This document shows, piece by piece, positions 30,734 to 40,145 of a stretch of DNA of 64,000 nt. Origin of the DNA: Ectopseudomonas chengduensis (GTDB taxonomy: Bacteria; Pseudomonadota; Gammaproteobacteria; Pseudomonadales; Pseudomonadaceae); contig NZ_JACFYZ010000004.1 of assembly GCF_015712065.1 (NCBI RefSeq), positions 62,001 to 126,000 of the forward strand, written 5' to 3'. The stretch's first letter is position 1, and every line of letters starts with the position of its first letter. The notes beneath the pieces were generated by a model that searched no databases, had not been told where the DNA came from, and saw only the letters and a program-made list of their open reading frames with translations. Made by a program: the position numbers and the translations under genes.

Positions 30734-33700
30734 ATGTCGGACGCACACACACAGGACGTATTGGACAAGGCCGTCGCCGAAGGCGGCGCCTACGAGGTGC
30801 TGCACAGGCGCCTGCAGGAGCAGGGCCAGCGCCTGCGCAGCTTGACCGAGACGCTCAACGGCCAGCGCCTGGCCGAGTTCGGCAGCAGCGCCATGGAGGC
30901 TATCGGCCGGGTGCGTATCCGCACCGAGAACAACTGCATTGCCCGCGACATCGTCCAGGTCGGCGAGTGCCTGCTGTTCGGCTACAACGTGTTCCTGGGG
31001 CTGAAGAAGGAAACCAGCGTCGCCGACGTGTTCTCCCTCTACCGCCTGGTGGAAACCCCTGACGGCTTCGATGCCGAATCGGTGCCGCTGGACGGCAGCT
31101 TCCTGGCCCAGGCCAGTTTCGTCGCCGATTTCAACGAGCTGTACACCTACTACAAGAACACCCGTCTGCTGCAGTTGGCCATCCGTGACGGCAAGCTGCT
31201 GGCGAGTTTCCAGATCGGTGAGCGCATTACTGACATCCGCGTGTTCCGCTGGTCGATCTCCACCGACGGCAAGGACGTGCGCTATATCGACAACCGTGGT
31301 GAGCGCGATATCGCGCTGCCGGCGCCGTTCGACTTCGAATGGCAGAAGACCACCCGCGAGATGGTGGTCATGGGCCGCCATCCGCACGTCAACATCCTCG
31401 ACAGCGTATTCGTCGAGACCATTGGCGGCGACCTGACCATCAAGGTCGAGAACAACACCCAGGACGGCCAGGGTATCTACCGTGAAGCCGTGGTCGACAA
31501 GACCCAGTCGCTGGATGACGCGCAGATCGAATATGCCCGCCTGGGCAGCCTGATTCTGCTGAAGATCCTGCCGTACCGCGAAGAACAGTGGCGCTACCTG
31601 GTATTCAACAGCCTGACCAACCAGGTCGAGCGTATCGACGCCATCGGCCTGGCCTGCGTGCAACTGCCGGAAGACCACGGCATCATCTTCCCCGGCGGCT
31701 ACTACCTGCAGAGCGGCGAGTACAAGACCTTCGAACAGCCCATGGGCGGCATGCGCTTCAAACGCTCGGTGCGCTCGCCCAACGGCGAGGACGTGCAGTA
31801 CATCTTCTATCACCCGGAAGAAGGCCGCGCGGCGCTGTTCACCTACAACATGATCAACCGCCAGTTGCACAACCCGATCTTCGGTCACGGCTACGCGCGC
31901 CTGGAAGACGGGCGCATGGTGATCTTTTCCGCCGAGGGCAGCGAGCCGACGCGCATCCACCCGATGCAGATCTGGCAGACGCCGTTCGAGAGCGAGGACC
32001 ATGCCGCACGCCAGCCTGCGCGCAGCGGCTTCTTCGGCCTTATCGGCAACGCCGAGCTGGTGCGTGGCGTGTCCGATCTGCTCAATCTGAGCCGCGAGAT
32101 CGACAGCCGCGAAGTGTCGGTGGCGCGCTATACCCAGCTGTGCCAGAACACCCGTCGTCTGTTCGATATCTACCACTGGCTGGGCGACGCCCAGTGCGCC
32201 GAACTGGCGCCGCTGCTACGCGAAGTGGCCGCCACGTCCGAGTTGGTATTGGATGAGTTCGAGAAGGTCGAGAGCATTCGCCAGCAGTCCGCGCGCGCCA
32301 TGGCCGAGGCCGAGACGCGGCAGAAGAGTTTGCTCTCCGGCCTGCTGGTGGACAGCTGGGACGAGGTGCAGCATTTCGTCGAGGCGCTCAACGCCATCAC
32401 CGCACAGCGCGGCCAGTTGCTGACCATCCGCGACTACCGCTACATCGACGTGGCGCGTATCGACGCCATGGAGACCGAGCTGCTCGAAGCTCAGGAACGC
32501 GTGGCCGGCGCCACCTCGGCCTTCCTCGCCAGCGATGCGGCGCTGCAACCCTATGTGCAGCGCCTGGGCGAGCTGGACACTCTGGCGCAGAAGGCCGAGA
32601 CCGTCACCCAGCTCAATGAGCCGCTGGTCGAGATGCAGGAGATGGCCGGCAACCTCGACATGCTGTCGAGCCTGATGGCCTCGCTGAAGATCGACGACGC
32701 CACCCAGCGTACGCGTATCGTCGAATCGATTTCCGAGGTCTACGCCCGCCTCAACCAGGCCAAGGCGCGCGCCGAGCAACGGCGCAAGGGCTTGGGCTCT
32801 GCCGAGACCGTGGTGCAGTTCGGCGCCCAGTTCAAACTGTTTGGCCAGGGCATCACCAATGCTCTGGCGCTGGCCCAGGATCCGGAGAAGTGCGACGAAC
32901 AACTGTCGCGTCTGCTGGTGCAACTGGAAGAGCTGGAAAGCCAGTTCGGTGATCAGGAGCAGTTCCTCAGCGATATCCTCGGCAAGCGCGAAGAGCTGCT
33001 GGAAACCTTCGAGGCGCACAAGCAGAGCCTGCTCGACGAGCGTCAGCGCCGTGCCCAGGGTGTGCTCGACGCTGCCCAGCGCATCCTCGACAGTCTCGTC
33101 CGGCGTACCGCACGCCTGACCCAGATGGATGAGCTCAACGCTTTCTTCGCCGCCGACCCGCTGATTCTCAAGCTGCGCGAAATGGCCGAGCGTCTGCGCG
33201 AGCTCAAGGACAGCGTCAAGGCTGACGATGTCGAGGCGCGCCTGAAGGCCGCCCGCGACCAGGCGGTGCGTGCCCTGCGCGACAAGAGCGAGCTGTTCGA
33301 AGAGGGCGGCAATGTCATCAAGCTCGGCCCGCGCCACCGCTTCAGCGTCAACACCCAGGAACTGGATCTGACCCTGATGCCGCGAGGTGATCAGCTCTAC
33401 CTGCACCTGACCGGCACCGATTTCCTCGAGCCATTGCGCGACGAAACCCTGGAAGGCCTGCGCGACTACTGGCAGGTCTCGCTGGAGTCCGAATCGCCTG
33501 CGCTGTACCGCGCCGAATACCTGGCTGGACTGGTGCTGGACGCTGCTCTGAGCGGGCGTGAAGGGCTAACCCTGGATCTGCTCAAAACCCACCTGGCGCA
33601 GCCGGACGACCTGACCCGGCTGATCCGCGACTTCGCCGCGCCGCGCTACAAGGATGCCTACGAGAAGGGCATCCACGACCACGATGCCGCGCTGATCCTC

Positions 33701-35971
33701 ATCCAGCTGTTGCCGCTGCGCGAAAGCGCCGGGCTGCTACGTTACGCTCCGGCCGCGCGAGGCTTCGCCGCGCTGTTCTGGAACCGTTGGGGGGCAGACA
33801 TCGAGGCCGAGCTATGGCCCGAGCGCGCGCGCAGCAGCCTGCACCTGCGACGGATGTTCGGCAGTGAAGATGGCGTGCTGCGCCTGCAGGAAGAGATCGC
33901 TGCAGCGATGCAGCGCTTCCTCGCCCAGCACCCGCTGGCGGTGAGCGCCGCGCAACGTCAGGCGGCTGCGGCCTATCTGGTCGAGGAGCTGGCGGCTAAG
34001 CCCATCGAGTTCACCTTCAGCAAGTACGCCCGACAACTGCTCGACACCCTGCAGCAGCGCATGCAGGCCAGCCATGTCTGGGACGACTATCGCGCCGCGC
34101 TGGACAACCTGCGCGGCCGGCCGGTGCAGCGCTGGTCGCTGGCGCAGACCTGGCTCGATGGCCTGTGTGCGCAGGACCAAGCGCTGGCTGAGCTGGTCGA
34201 GTACATTCCCGAAGCCGTGGCCATCAGCCTGCTGGACGACGAGTTCCCGCGTCGCTTCACCGAGGTCGACCTGCGCTTCACCGTCAGTGGCCTGCTCGGC
34301 GACCATCCGCGTGTGCAGGACGGTGCGCTGGTGTTGGCCATCGACGACTACTTCGCCCGTTTGCAGCAGCATCGTGGCGACTTCGTGCCGCAGCTGCAGC
34401 GCTACCAGGCGCTGCGCCAGGAGGTCATCAACCGCGAGCGCGCAGCGCTGCGCCTGAGCGAGTTCAAGCCGCGGCCACTGTCGTCCTTCGTGCGTAACAA
34501 GCTGATCAACGACGTGTACCTGGGCTTTATCGGCGACAACCTGGCCAAGCAGATGGGCACCGCCGGCGAGAACAAGCGTACCGACCTGATGGGCCTGCTG
34601 ATGCTGATTTCGCCGCCCGGCTACGGCAAGACCACGCTGATGGAATACGTGGCGCATCGCCTGGGCCTGATCTTCATGAAGATCAACGGCCCGGCCCTCG
34701 GCCATGAAGTGCGCTCCATCGACCCGGCGCAGGCGCCGGACGCCACCTCGCGCCAAGAGCTGGAAAAGCTCAACCTGGCGCTGGAAATGGGCAACAACGT
34801 GATGCTCTATGTCGACGACATTCAGCACACCCACCCCGAGTTCCTGCAGAAGTTCATCTCGCTCTGTGACGGCACCCGGCGCATCGAGGGTGTGTGGAAG
34901 GGCAAGACCAAGACCTACGACATGCGCGGCAAGAAGTTCTGCGTGGTGATGAGCGGCAACCCGTACACCGAGTCCGGCGATGTGTTCAAGATCCCCGACA
35001 TGCTTGCCAACCGCGCCGACATCTACAACCTGGGCGACACCTTGGGCGGCATGCAGGAAGCCTTCGCGCTGTCCTACATCGAGAACAGCCTGACCTCCAA
35101 CCCGGTGCTGGCGCCGCTGGCCACCCGCGACATGGCCGACGTCTACCGCTTCGTCGCCAAGGCCGAGGGCAAGCCGTTCTCCGCCAACGAGCTGAGCCAC
35201 ACCTACAGCGCCGCCGAGATCAACGAGATCACCTCGACCCTGCAGCGCCTGATGCAGATTCGCGATGTGGTCGGCCGGGTCAACCAGCAATACATCGTCA
35301 GCGCCGCGCAGGCCGACAGCTACCGCACCGAGCCACCGTTCAAGCTGCAGGGCAGTTACCGCAACATGAACAAGATGGCCGAGAAGATCAGTGCGGTGAT
35401 GAACGATGCCGAACTGCTGCAACTGATCGCCGACCACTACCAGGGCGAGTCGCAACTGCTCACTACCGGCGCCGAGGAAAACCTGCTCAAACTTGCCGAG
35501 CTGCGTGGCAACATGACGCCCGAGCAGGCCGAGCGCTGGGCGCAGATCAAGCGCGACTTCATGCGCAACAAGGCCATGGGCGGCAGCGATACCGACGTTG
35601 GCGGCCGCGTGGTGGCGCAGCTCAATGATCTGGTCGAGAGCGTGCGTGGCCTGGGCGCCGGCAAATCGGCCGGCGAGACGCCGAGTATTCCCTGGGAGCA
35701 GTTGCTGGCTGGATTGGACAACCTCGGCAAGCTGCGCCCGCAGGTGGAGGTGGTTGCGCCGCCGCAGCAGGGTACGCAAAAATTGCTGGAAAGCCTGGCC
35801 GATAGCCTGGAGAACAGCTTCCTGCCGCTGATCAAGGCAATGGACAAGAAAATCGACATCGATTTGCGTACCCACAACCGCATGCTGGAAATCTCCACCC
35901 AATTGCGTGACCTCGGCACGCTACTCGGCCAGGAGCAGCGCAGCGACGCCTCGGACAACGAGGCGCCGTGA
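30734..35971 (+). CDS. Giant MoxR-like AAA+ ATPase with coiled coils (DUF3686 type)
   Basis: 1,745 residues. Residues about 1-480 resemble the DUF3686 region of proteins often labelled DNA repair ATPase; that label is not evidence of repair. Residues about 490-850 are coiled coil. The AAA+ core spans about 1270-1500: Walker A SPPGYGKTT (Gly1296 region), Walker B VMLYVDDIQH with Asp1361-Asp1362, sensor 1 SGNP (Asn1409) and an arginine-finger-like LANRADI. Start at ATG 30734 with AGGA eight bases before; ATG 30725 has no room for a ribosome site. Its stop overlaps the rhomboid start, so the two are coupled. Confidence 0.85.
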   Translation: MSDAHTQDVLDKAVAEGGAYEVLHRRLQEQGQRLRSLTETLNGQRLAEFGSSAMEAIGRVRIRTENNCIARDIVQVGECLLFGYNVFLGLKKETSVADVFSLYRLVETPDGFDAESVPLDGSFLAQASFVADFNELYTYYKNTRLLQLAIRDGKLLASFQIGERITDIRVFRWSISTDGKDVRYIDNRGERDIALPAPFDFEWQKTTREMVVMGRHPHVNILDSVFVETIGGDLTIKVENNTQDGQGIYREAVVDKTQSLDDAQIEYARLGSLILLKILPYREEQWRYLVFNSLTNQVERIDAIGLACVQLPEDHGIIFPGGYYLQSGEYKTFEQPMGGMRFKRSVRSPNGEDVQYIFYHPEEGRAALFTYNMINRQLHNPIFGHGYARLEDGRMVIFSAEGSEPTRIHPMQIWQTPFESEDHAARQPARSGFFGLIGNAELVRGVSDLLNLSREIDSREVSVARYTQLCQNTRRLFDIYHWLGDAQCAELAPLLREVAATSELVLDEFEKVESIRQQSARAMAEAETRQKSLLSGLLVDSWDEVQHFVEALNAITAQRGQLLTIRDYRYIDVARIDAMETELLEAQERVAGATSAFLASDAALQPYVQRLGELDTLAQKAETVTQLNEPLVEMQEMAGNLDMLSSLMASLKIDDATQRTRIVESISEVYARLNQAKARAEQRRKGLGSAETVVQFGAQFKLFGQGITNALALAQDPEKCDEQLSRLLVQLEELESQFGDQEQFLSDILGKREELLETFEAHKQSLLDERQRRAQGVLDAAQRILDSLVRRTARLTQMDELNAFFAADPLILKLREMAERLRELKDSVKADDVEARLKAARDQAVRALRDKSELFEEGGNVIKLGPRHRFSVNTQELDLTLMPRGDQLYLHLTGTDFLEPLRDETLEGLRDYWQVSLESESPALYRAEYLAGLVLDAALSGREGLTLDLLKTHLAQPDDLTRLIRDFAAPRYKDAYEKGIHDHDAALILIQLLPLRESAGLLRYAPAARGFAALFWNRWGADIEAELWPERARSSLHLRRMFGSEDGVLRLQEEIAAAMQRFLAQHPLAVSAAQRQAAAAYLVEELAAKPIEFTFSKYARQLLDTLQQRMQASHVWDDYRAALDNLRGRPVQRWSLAQTWLDGLCAQDQALAELVEYIPEAVAISLLDDEFPRRFTEVDLRFTVSGLLGDHPRVQDGALVLAIDDYFARLQQHRGDFVPQLQRYQALRQEVINRERAALRLSEFKPRPLSSFVRNKLINDVYLGFIGDNLAKQMGTAGENKRTDLMGLLMLISPPGYGKTTLMEYVAHRLGLIFMKINGPALGHEVRSIDPAQAPDATSRQELEKLNLALEMGNNVMLYVDDIQHTHPEFLQKFISLCDGTRRIEGVWKGKTKTYDMRGKKFCVVMSGNPYTESGDVFKIPDMLANRADIYNLGDTLGGMQEAFALSYIENSLTSNPVLAPLATRDMADVYRFVAKAEGKPFSANELSHTYSAAEINEITSTLQRLMQIRDVVGRVNQQYIVSAAQADSYRTEPPFKLQGSYRNMNKMAEKISAVMNDAELLQLIADHYQGESQLLTTGAEENLLKLAELRGNMTPEQAERWAQIKRDFMRNKAMGGSDTDVGGRVVAQLNDLVESVRGLGAGKSAGETPSIPWEQLLAGLDNLGKLRPQVEVVAPPQQGTQKLLESLADSLENSFLPLIKAMDKKIDIDLRTHNRMLEISTQLRDLGTLLGQEQRSDASDNEAP

Positions 35972-36516
35972 GGCGAGGTTGGCTGGTTGAGTTGCGTCCG
36001 CTGCTGCTGATCAGCGGCGCGATGCTGCTGGTGCAACTGGTCAATGGCGCCCTTGGCGGCGCCTTGAACGTCTGGGGGCTGGTGCCCCGGCATATCGAGG
36101 CGCTGCCCGGCATTCTCCTCGCGCCCTGGCTGCATGGCAGTTGGGCGCATCTGCTCAGCAACCTCAGCGGTCTGTTAGTGCTCGGCAGCCTGGTGCTGCT
36201 GCGCTCACGCCGCGACTTCTTCTTCGCCAGCGCCTTTATCATCATCGGCAGCGGCCTGCTGGTCTGGCTGTTCGGCCGTATCGGCCTGCACGTCGGTGCC
36301 AGCGGCTGGCTGTTCGGCTTCTGGGGGCTTTTGCTGGCGCGGGCCTGGTTCGAGCGCAGCCTGCTCGACCTGTTGTTGGCCGTGCTTGTGTTCTTCCTCT
36401 ACGGCGGCTGGTTCTTCGGCCTGCTGCCGCGTGCCGGTGTTTCCTTCGAATACCACCTGGCGGGAGCTTTCTGCGGTGTTCTCTATGCCGCGCTGAGCCG
36501 TCGTAAATATCGTTAA
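35968..36516 (+). CDS. Rhomboid family intramembrane serine protease
   Basis: 182 residues, six probable transmembrane helices and no extra domain. Catalytic Ser112 in GASGWLFG and His163 in FEYHLAGAF; the oxyanion-side HGSWAHLLSN motif is also present. Cleaves transmembrane substrates within the inner membrane. GTG start overlaps the ATPase stop (GTGA), a sign of translational coupling and of a joint job. Confidence 0.88.
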   Translation: MRRGWLVELRPLLLISGAMLLVQLVNGALGGALNVWGLVPRHIEALPGILLAPWLHGSWAHLLSNLSGLLVLGSLVLLRSRRDFFFASAFIIIGSGLLVWLFGRIGLHVGASGWLFGFWGLLLARAWFERSLLDLLLAVLVFFLYGGWFFGLLPRAGVSFEYHLAGAFCGVLYAALSRRKYR

Positions 36517-36528
36517 AAGGGACTTTAA

Positions 36529-37218
36529 ATGGATTTCAATCGACTCGATCAGCAACTGCGTGACAGCCTGGCCGATCTGCGTCTGAGCAATGAGGAGCGT
36601 GACGAGCTGCGCCAGCTGGGCAGCGAGTTGAATCAGGATCAGGTGCGCTTCATGCGCAACCGCGCCTTCGCCCTGGCCCGCGAGTTGATGCGCGAACCGG
36701 AGAACGTCGAACCTGCGCTGAAATGGCTGGAGCAGGTGATCAAGACCCTCGACAGCGTTGGCAGCGCGCCGCGCGTGGAGCATGCCAGCGCTCACTTCAG
36801 TCCGGGCGAGAGCTGCCGGCGCAAGATTCGCGAGCTGTGCCGCCAGGCGCGCAAGAGCGTGGAGATCTGCGTCTACACCATCTCCGACGATCAGCTCAGC
36901 GAGGAAATCCTTGCCTGTCACGAGCGCGGCATCGCCGTGCGGGTGATCACCGACAACGAAAAACAGTTCGATGTCGGCAGCGATATCCAGTGGCTGCGTG
37001 ACAAGGGTGTGCCGCTGCGCATCGACGCCGGGCCTTATCACATGCACCACAAGTTCGCCCTGTTCGATGGCCGCTTGCTGCTCAACGGCAGCTTCAACTG
37101 GACGCGCAGCGCCACCACCAGCAACGAGGAAAACCTGCTGGTGATCGACCATCCGCAGCTGCTGGCAGCCTACAGTCGTGAGTTCGAAGCACTCTGGGCA
37201 CGCTACGCAGGTAATTGA
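36529..37218 (+). CDS. Phospholipase D-like protein with one HKD motif
   Basis: 229 residues. Helical N-terminal half (residues 1-85), then a PLD domain with His173-x-Lys175-x4-Asp180 in HHKFALFDG and GSFNWT. A single HKD motif implies a dimer, as in the Nuc endonuclease; the substrate could be nucleic acid or phospholipid. Twelve bases after the rhomboid gene; its stop overlaps the start of the next, broken gene (TGATG). Confidence 0.87.
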   Translation: MDFNRLDQQLRDSLADLRLSNEERDELRQLGSELNQDQVRFMRNRAFALARELMREPENVEPALKWLEQVIKTLDSVGSAPRVEHASAHFSPGESCRRKIRELCRQARKSVEICVYTISDDQLSEEILACHERGIAVRVITDNEKQFDVGSDIQWLRDKGVPLRIDAGPYHMHHKFALFDGRLLLNGSFNWTRSATTSNEENLLVIDHPQLLAAYSREFEALWARYAGN

Positions 37219-37944
37219 TGAAACATCCTCACGCCCGCCAGTTTCTCGGTTTCTATCGCAGCTGCTACCTGGCCGACAGCCGCGACCTGGACCTGGACAA
37301 CCTCGGCAAGCTGCCTGCCAACCGCTGGGCCTGGCTCGATGGGTGTGAGGAACTGGCCAGCGGTGGCATACCCCTGTTGCCGCTGTGCGTTGGCCGAGGC
37401 GCAGGCGCTGTATCAGCGTGAGCTGCAATTGGTCTACGGCGTGCTGCCGAACGGTGGCCGCCTGCAATTGGAGGGCGGTGGTTCGCAGGCGATCTGCGGC
37501 CCGCTGTTCTATTACGAGGCGAGCCTGCAAGCGACGGCGGACGGGCAGAGCCACTTGCTCGCCATCGACCCGAAGCAGGTGCATGGCAACTGGCGTCTGC
37601 TGCGCATCTGTTGCGCCGCTACCTGGAATTCCTGCACAAGCCTGCTGTCAGTTGGCAAGCGGGGGCTGTGGAAAGCGCCCGTCAGAACTTGTGTCAGGCG
37701 CTCGAAAGTCAGGGCGTCAGCGTGTGGAGTCACTATCCGCTGGCCGGGCAGGTGCTGGATCTGTTCTGTCGCCGCGGCGACAGGTGCCTGGCCATCGACC
37801 TGATCGGCTGAGGGCGAAGGCTTTCTCGAACTGGAGCGCTACCTGGTGCTGGCGCGCGCCGGCCTGGAGACCTTGCCGCTGAGCTACGGTCTATGGCGTG
37901 AGGCTCCAGAGCAGGCGTTGCAGGCGGTACTGGTGCGACTCTGA
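37218..37944 (+). pseudogene. Remnant of a helicase/restriction-endonuclease-like gene
   Basis: A chain of short frames that keep protein-like sequence only if frames are switched. 37218-37370 (MKHPHARQFLGFYRSCYLAD) is in one frame. About 37370-37605 (ELQLVYGVLPNGGRL..LLAIDPKQVHGNW) is shifted by one. 37611-37808 (RYLEFLHKPAVSWQ..WSHYPLAGQVLDLFC..LAIDLIG) is in the first frame, ending in TGA, and 37813-37944 (GEGFLELERYLVLARAG..) is shifted again. The last two parts look like the small nuclease domain at the C-terminus of large superfamily 1 helicases; the helicase core appears deleted near 37605. The parent family is inference. Confidence 0.65.
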
Positions 37945-38025
37945 CGCTGCACTCTTGACCGATGTCGCGGGTTCTCTTGATGCACGACGCGATCGTGGCC
38001 AGACCATCAATGTGCCGGGGGGCTT

Positions 38026-39465
38026 ATGACACTGCGCAACGCTGTTCAACTGATCACCTATCCCGACCGCCTGGGACGTAACCTGGGGGAGCTCTATCAA
38101 TTCCTTGATCGGCACGTGGGCGATGCGCTGGGCGGGGTGCATATCCTGCCGCTGTATCCGTCCAATGCCGACGGTGGCTTTTCGCCGCTCACCCACATGG
38201 AGGTGGATCCGCGCTACGGCGACTGGGCGGATGTCGAGCGCATCTCCGCGCGCTTCGACCTGTGCGTCGATCTGGTGATCAGCCACATCGCCGACGAGTC
38301 GCCGGAGTTCCTGGATTTTGTCGCGCATGGCCAGGCCTCGCCTTACGCGGATCTTTTCGTGCAGGTCGACAGCCTCGGCGAAATCACCCACGACGACCTG
38401 GCCAAGATTCATATCCGCAAGGAAAAGGAGCCGTTTCGCGAGGTGCGGCTGGCCAACGGTGAGACCTGTCGGGTTTGGTGCACCTTCACCGAGCGACAGA
38501 TCGACCTCAATTACGACTCGCCGAAAACCTACCAGTTGATGGAGCAGTACATGGCCTTTCTCGCGGCGCGCGGGGTCAAGCTGTTTCGCCTGGATGCCTT
38601 CGGCTACACCACCAAGCGTATCGGCACCAGCTGCTTTCTGGTGGAGCCGAACGTGTACCGCATCCTCGAGTGGTTCCGCGAAACCGGGGCCAAGTACGAG
38701 GCCGAGATGCTGCCGGAGGTGCATGACCATATCAGCTACCAGTACGCCATCTCACGGCGGCAGATGCACCCCTACGGCTTCGCCCTGCCGCCGCTGGTAT
38801 TGCACGCATTGCTCAGTGGCAGCAGCCGCTACCTGAAGAACTGGCTGCGCATGTGCCCGCGTAACCAGATCACCGTGCTCGATACCCATGACGGCATCTG
38901 CATTCCGGATGTCGAAGGCATGCTGCCCGAGGCGCAGATCCAGTACCTGATCGACGAGGTCTCGACACGCAGCGCCGACCCCATCATGCGTCGCTCGGCA
39001 GTGAACGTGCATAGCGTTGGGGCCATCTATCAGCTCACCTGCACCTTCTACGAGGCCTTGATGCGCAATGACGAGGCCTACATTGCCGCGCGTGCCATCC
39101 AGTTCTTCGCGCCCGGTATCCCGCAGGTTTACTACGTTGGCCTGTTAGCTGGCTGCAACGACTTCGACCTGCTCGAGCAGACCGGCGAGGCGCGCGACGT
39201 CAATCGCCATTACTACAGCCTTGAGGAGGCCGAGCAGGCATTGCAGCAGCCACTGGTGCAGCGCTTGCTGGCGCTGATGCGCTTTCGTTGCCAGCATCCG
39301 GCTTTCGAGGGGCGTTTCGAGCAGAACTATGCGGCTGACGACCAACTGCTGCTGGCCTGGCGTCATGGCGAGCATTACTGCCGTTTGCACCTCGATCTGA
39401 GCAGCCTGCAGGCGATCATCGACTACACCGATGAGCAACTGAGGATCTGCCGTATGACCTGTTGA
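38026..39465 (+). CDS. Sucrose-phosphorylase-like GH13_18 glycoside phosphorylase
   Basis: 479 residues, the size of sucrose phosphorylase (about 490-505). Retaining GH13 active site: nucleophile Asp190 in FRLDAFGYTTK, acid/base Glu231 in EMLPEVHDH, Asp289 in LDTHDGI. YYVGLLAGCNDFDLLEQ and RDVNRHYY are family hallmarks. It would convert sucrose, or a related glucoside such as glucosylglycerol or glucosylglycerate, plus phosphate to glucose 1-phosphate; the acceptor cannot be read safely. Cytoplasmic, alone, with no transporter or regulator beside it. Lies just after the broken helicase gene. Confidence 0.85.
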   Translation: MTLRNAVQLITYPDRLGRNLGELYQFLDRHVGDALGGVHILPLYPSNADGGFSPLTHMEVDPRYGDWADVERISARFDLCVDLVISHIADESPEFLDFVAHGQASPYADLFVQVDSLGEITHDDLAKIHIRKEKEPFREVRLANGETCRVWCTFTERQIDLNYDSPKTYQLMEQYMAFLAARGVKLFRLDAFGYTTKRIGTSCFLVEPNVYRILEWFRETGAKYEAEMLPEVHDHISYQYAISRRQMHPYGFALPPLVLHALLSGSSRYLKNWLRMCPRNQITVLDTHDGICIPDVEGMLPEAQIQYLIDEVSTRSADPIMRRSAVNVHSVGAIYQLTCTFYEALMRNDEAYIAARAIQFFAPGIPQVYYVGLLAGCNDFDLLEQTGEARDVNRHYYSLEEAEQALQQPLVQRLLALMRFRCQHPAFEGRFEQNYAADDQLLLAWRHGEHYCRLHLDLSSLQAIIDYTDEQLRICRMTC

Positions 39466-39529
39466 AGGTCGGCGGGGGCCATGCTTTCGCGTTAGACTTG
39501 CGCTCTTTCGACCAGTCAAGAAGCCCGCC

Positions 39530-40069
39530 ATGGCCCTGCCATCGACCACCTACAAGATCGACATGAACCTCACCGATATGGATCGCAGCGTTTACGAAAA
39601 CCTGCGTTTCACCGTCGCCCGCCATCCTTCGGAGACCGAAGAGCGCCTGGCCGCGCGGCTGATTGCCTATGCGCTGTTCTATCACGAGCAACTGGCGTTC
39701 GGTCGCGGCCTGTCGGATGTCGATGAGCCGGCGCTGTGGGAAAAGAGCCTGGACGATCGCGTGTTGCACTGGATTGAAGTGGGGCAGCCCGACAGTGAGC
39801 GCATCACCTGGTGCTCGCGGCGTACCGAGAAGTTCAGCCTGGTGGCCTATGGCAACCTGCGCGTATGGCAGACCAAGTGCCTCGACCCGGTGCGCAGCCT
39901 GAAGAATATCAACGTGGTTGCGCTTGGTCAGGAGGCATTGGCCAACCTGGCGCTGGACATGCCGCGTTCGCTGAACTGGAGCGTGATGATCAGCGATGGC
40001 GAGTTGTTCGTCACCGACGAGCGCGGTCAGCACGAGATTCCCATTGAGTGGCTCGCTGGTCAGCGTTGA
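39530..40069 (+). CDS. yaeQ: YaeQ family protein
   Basis: 179 residues, full length for the family. Conserved opening STTYKIDMNLTDMDRSVYE and ARHPSETEERLAARLIAY, later LKNINVVALGQEALANLA. YaeQ has a PD-(D/E)XK nuclease-like fold of uncertain activity; early reports tie it to RfaH-like suppression. Single gene. Confidence 0.92.
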   Translation: MALPSTTYKIDMNLTDMDRSVYENLRFTVARHPSETEERLAARLIAYALFYHEQLAFGRGLSDVDEPALWEKSLDDRVLHWIEVGQPDSERITWCSRRTEKFSLVAYGNLRVWQTKCLDPVRSLKNINVVALGQEALANLALDMPRSLNWSVMISDGELFVTDERGQHEIPIEWLAGQR

Positions 40070-40138
40070 AACCGTAGCCCGGATGCAATCCGGGAAAATG
40101 GTTTTGCACATTCCCCGGATTGCATCCGGGCTACGGTT
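40070..40138. repeat. Perfect 25-bp inverted repeat, GTAGCCCGGATG family
   Basis: Arms 40070-40094 and 40114-40138 are exact complements, with a 19-base loop; starts directly after the yaeQ stop. Strongest copy of this family in the window and could act as a transcript 3' stabiliser. Confidence 0.9.
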
Positions 40139-40145
40139 CAGTTCC

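Noticed and set aside
33812..35902. 696-codon minus-strand frame across the giant ATPase
   Set aside because: Antisense to the P-loop region that defines the plus-strand gene; rich in Gln/Val/His with no motif.
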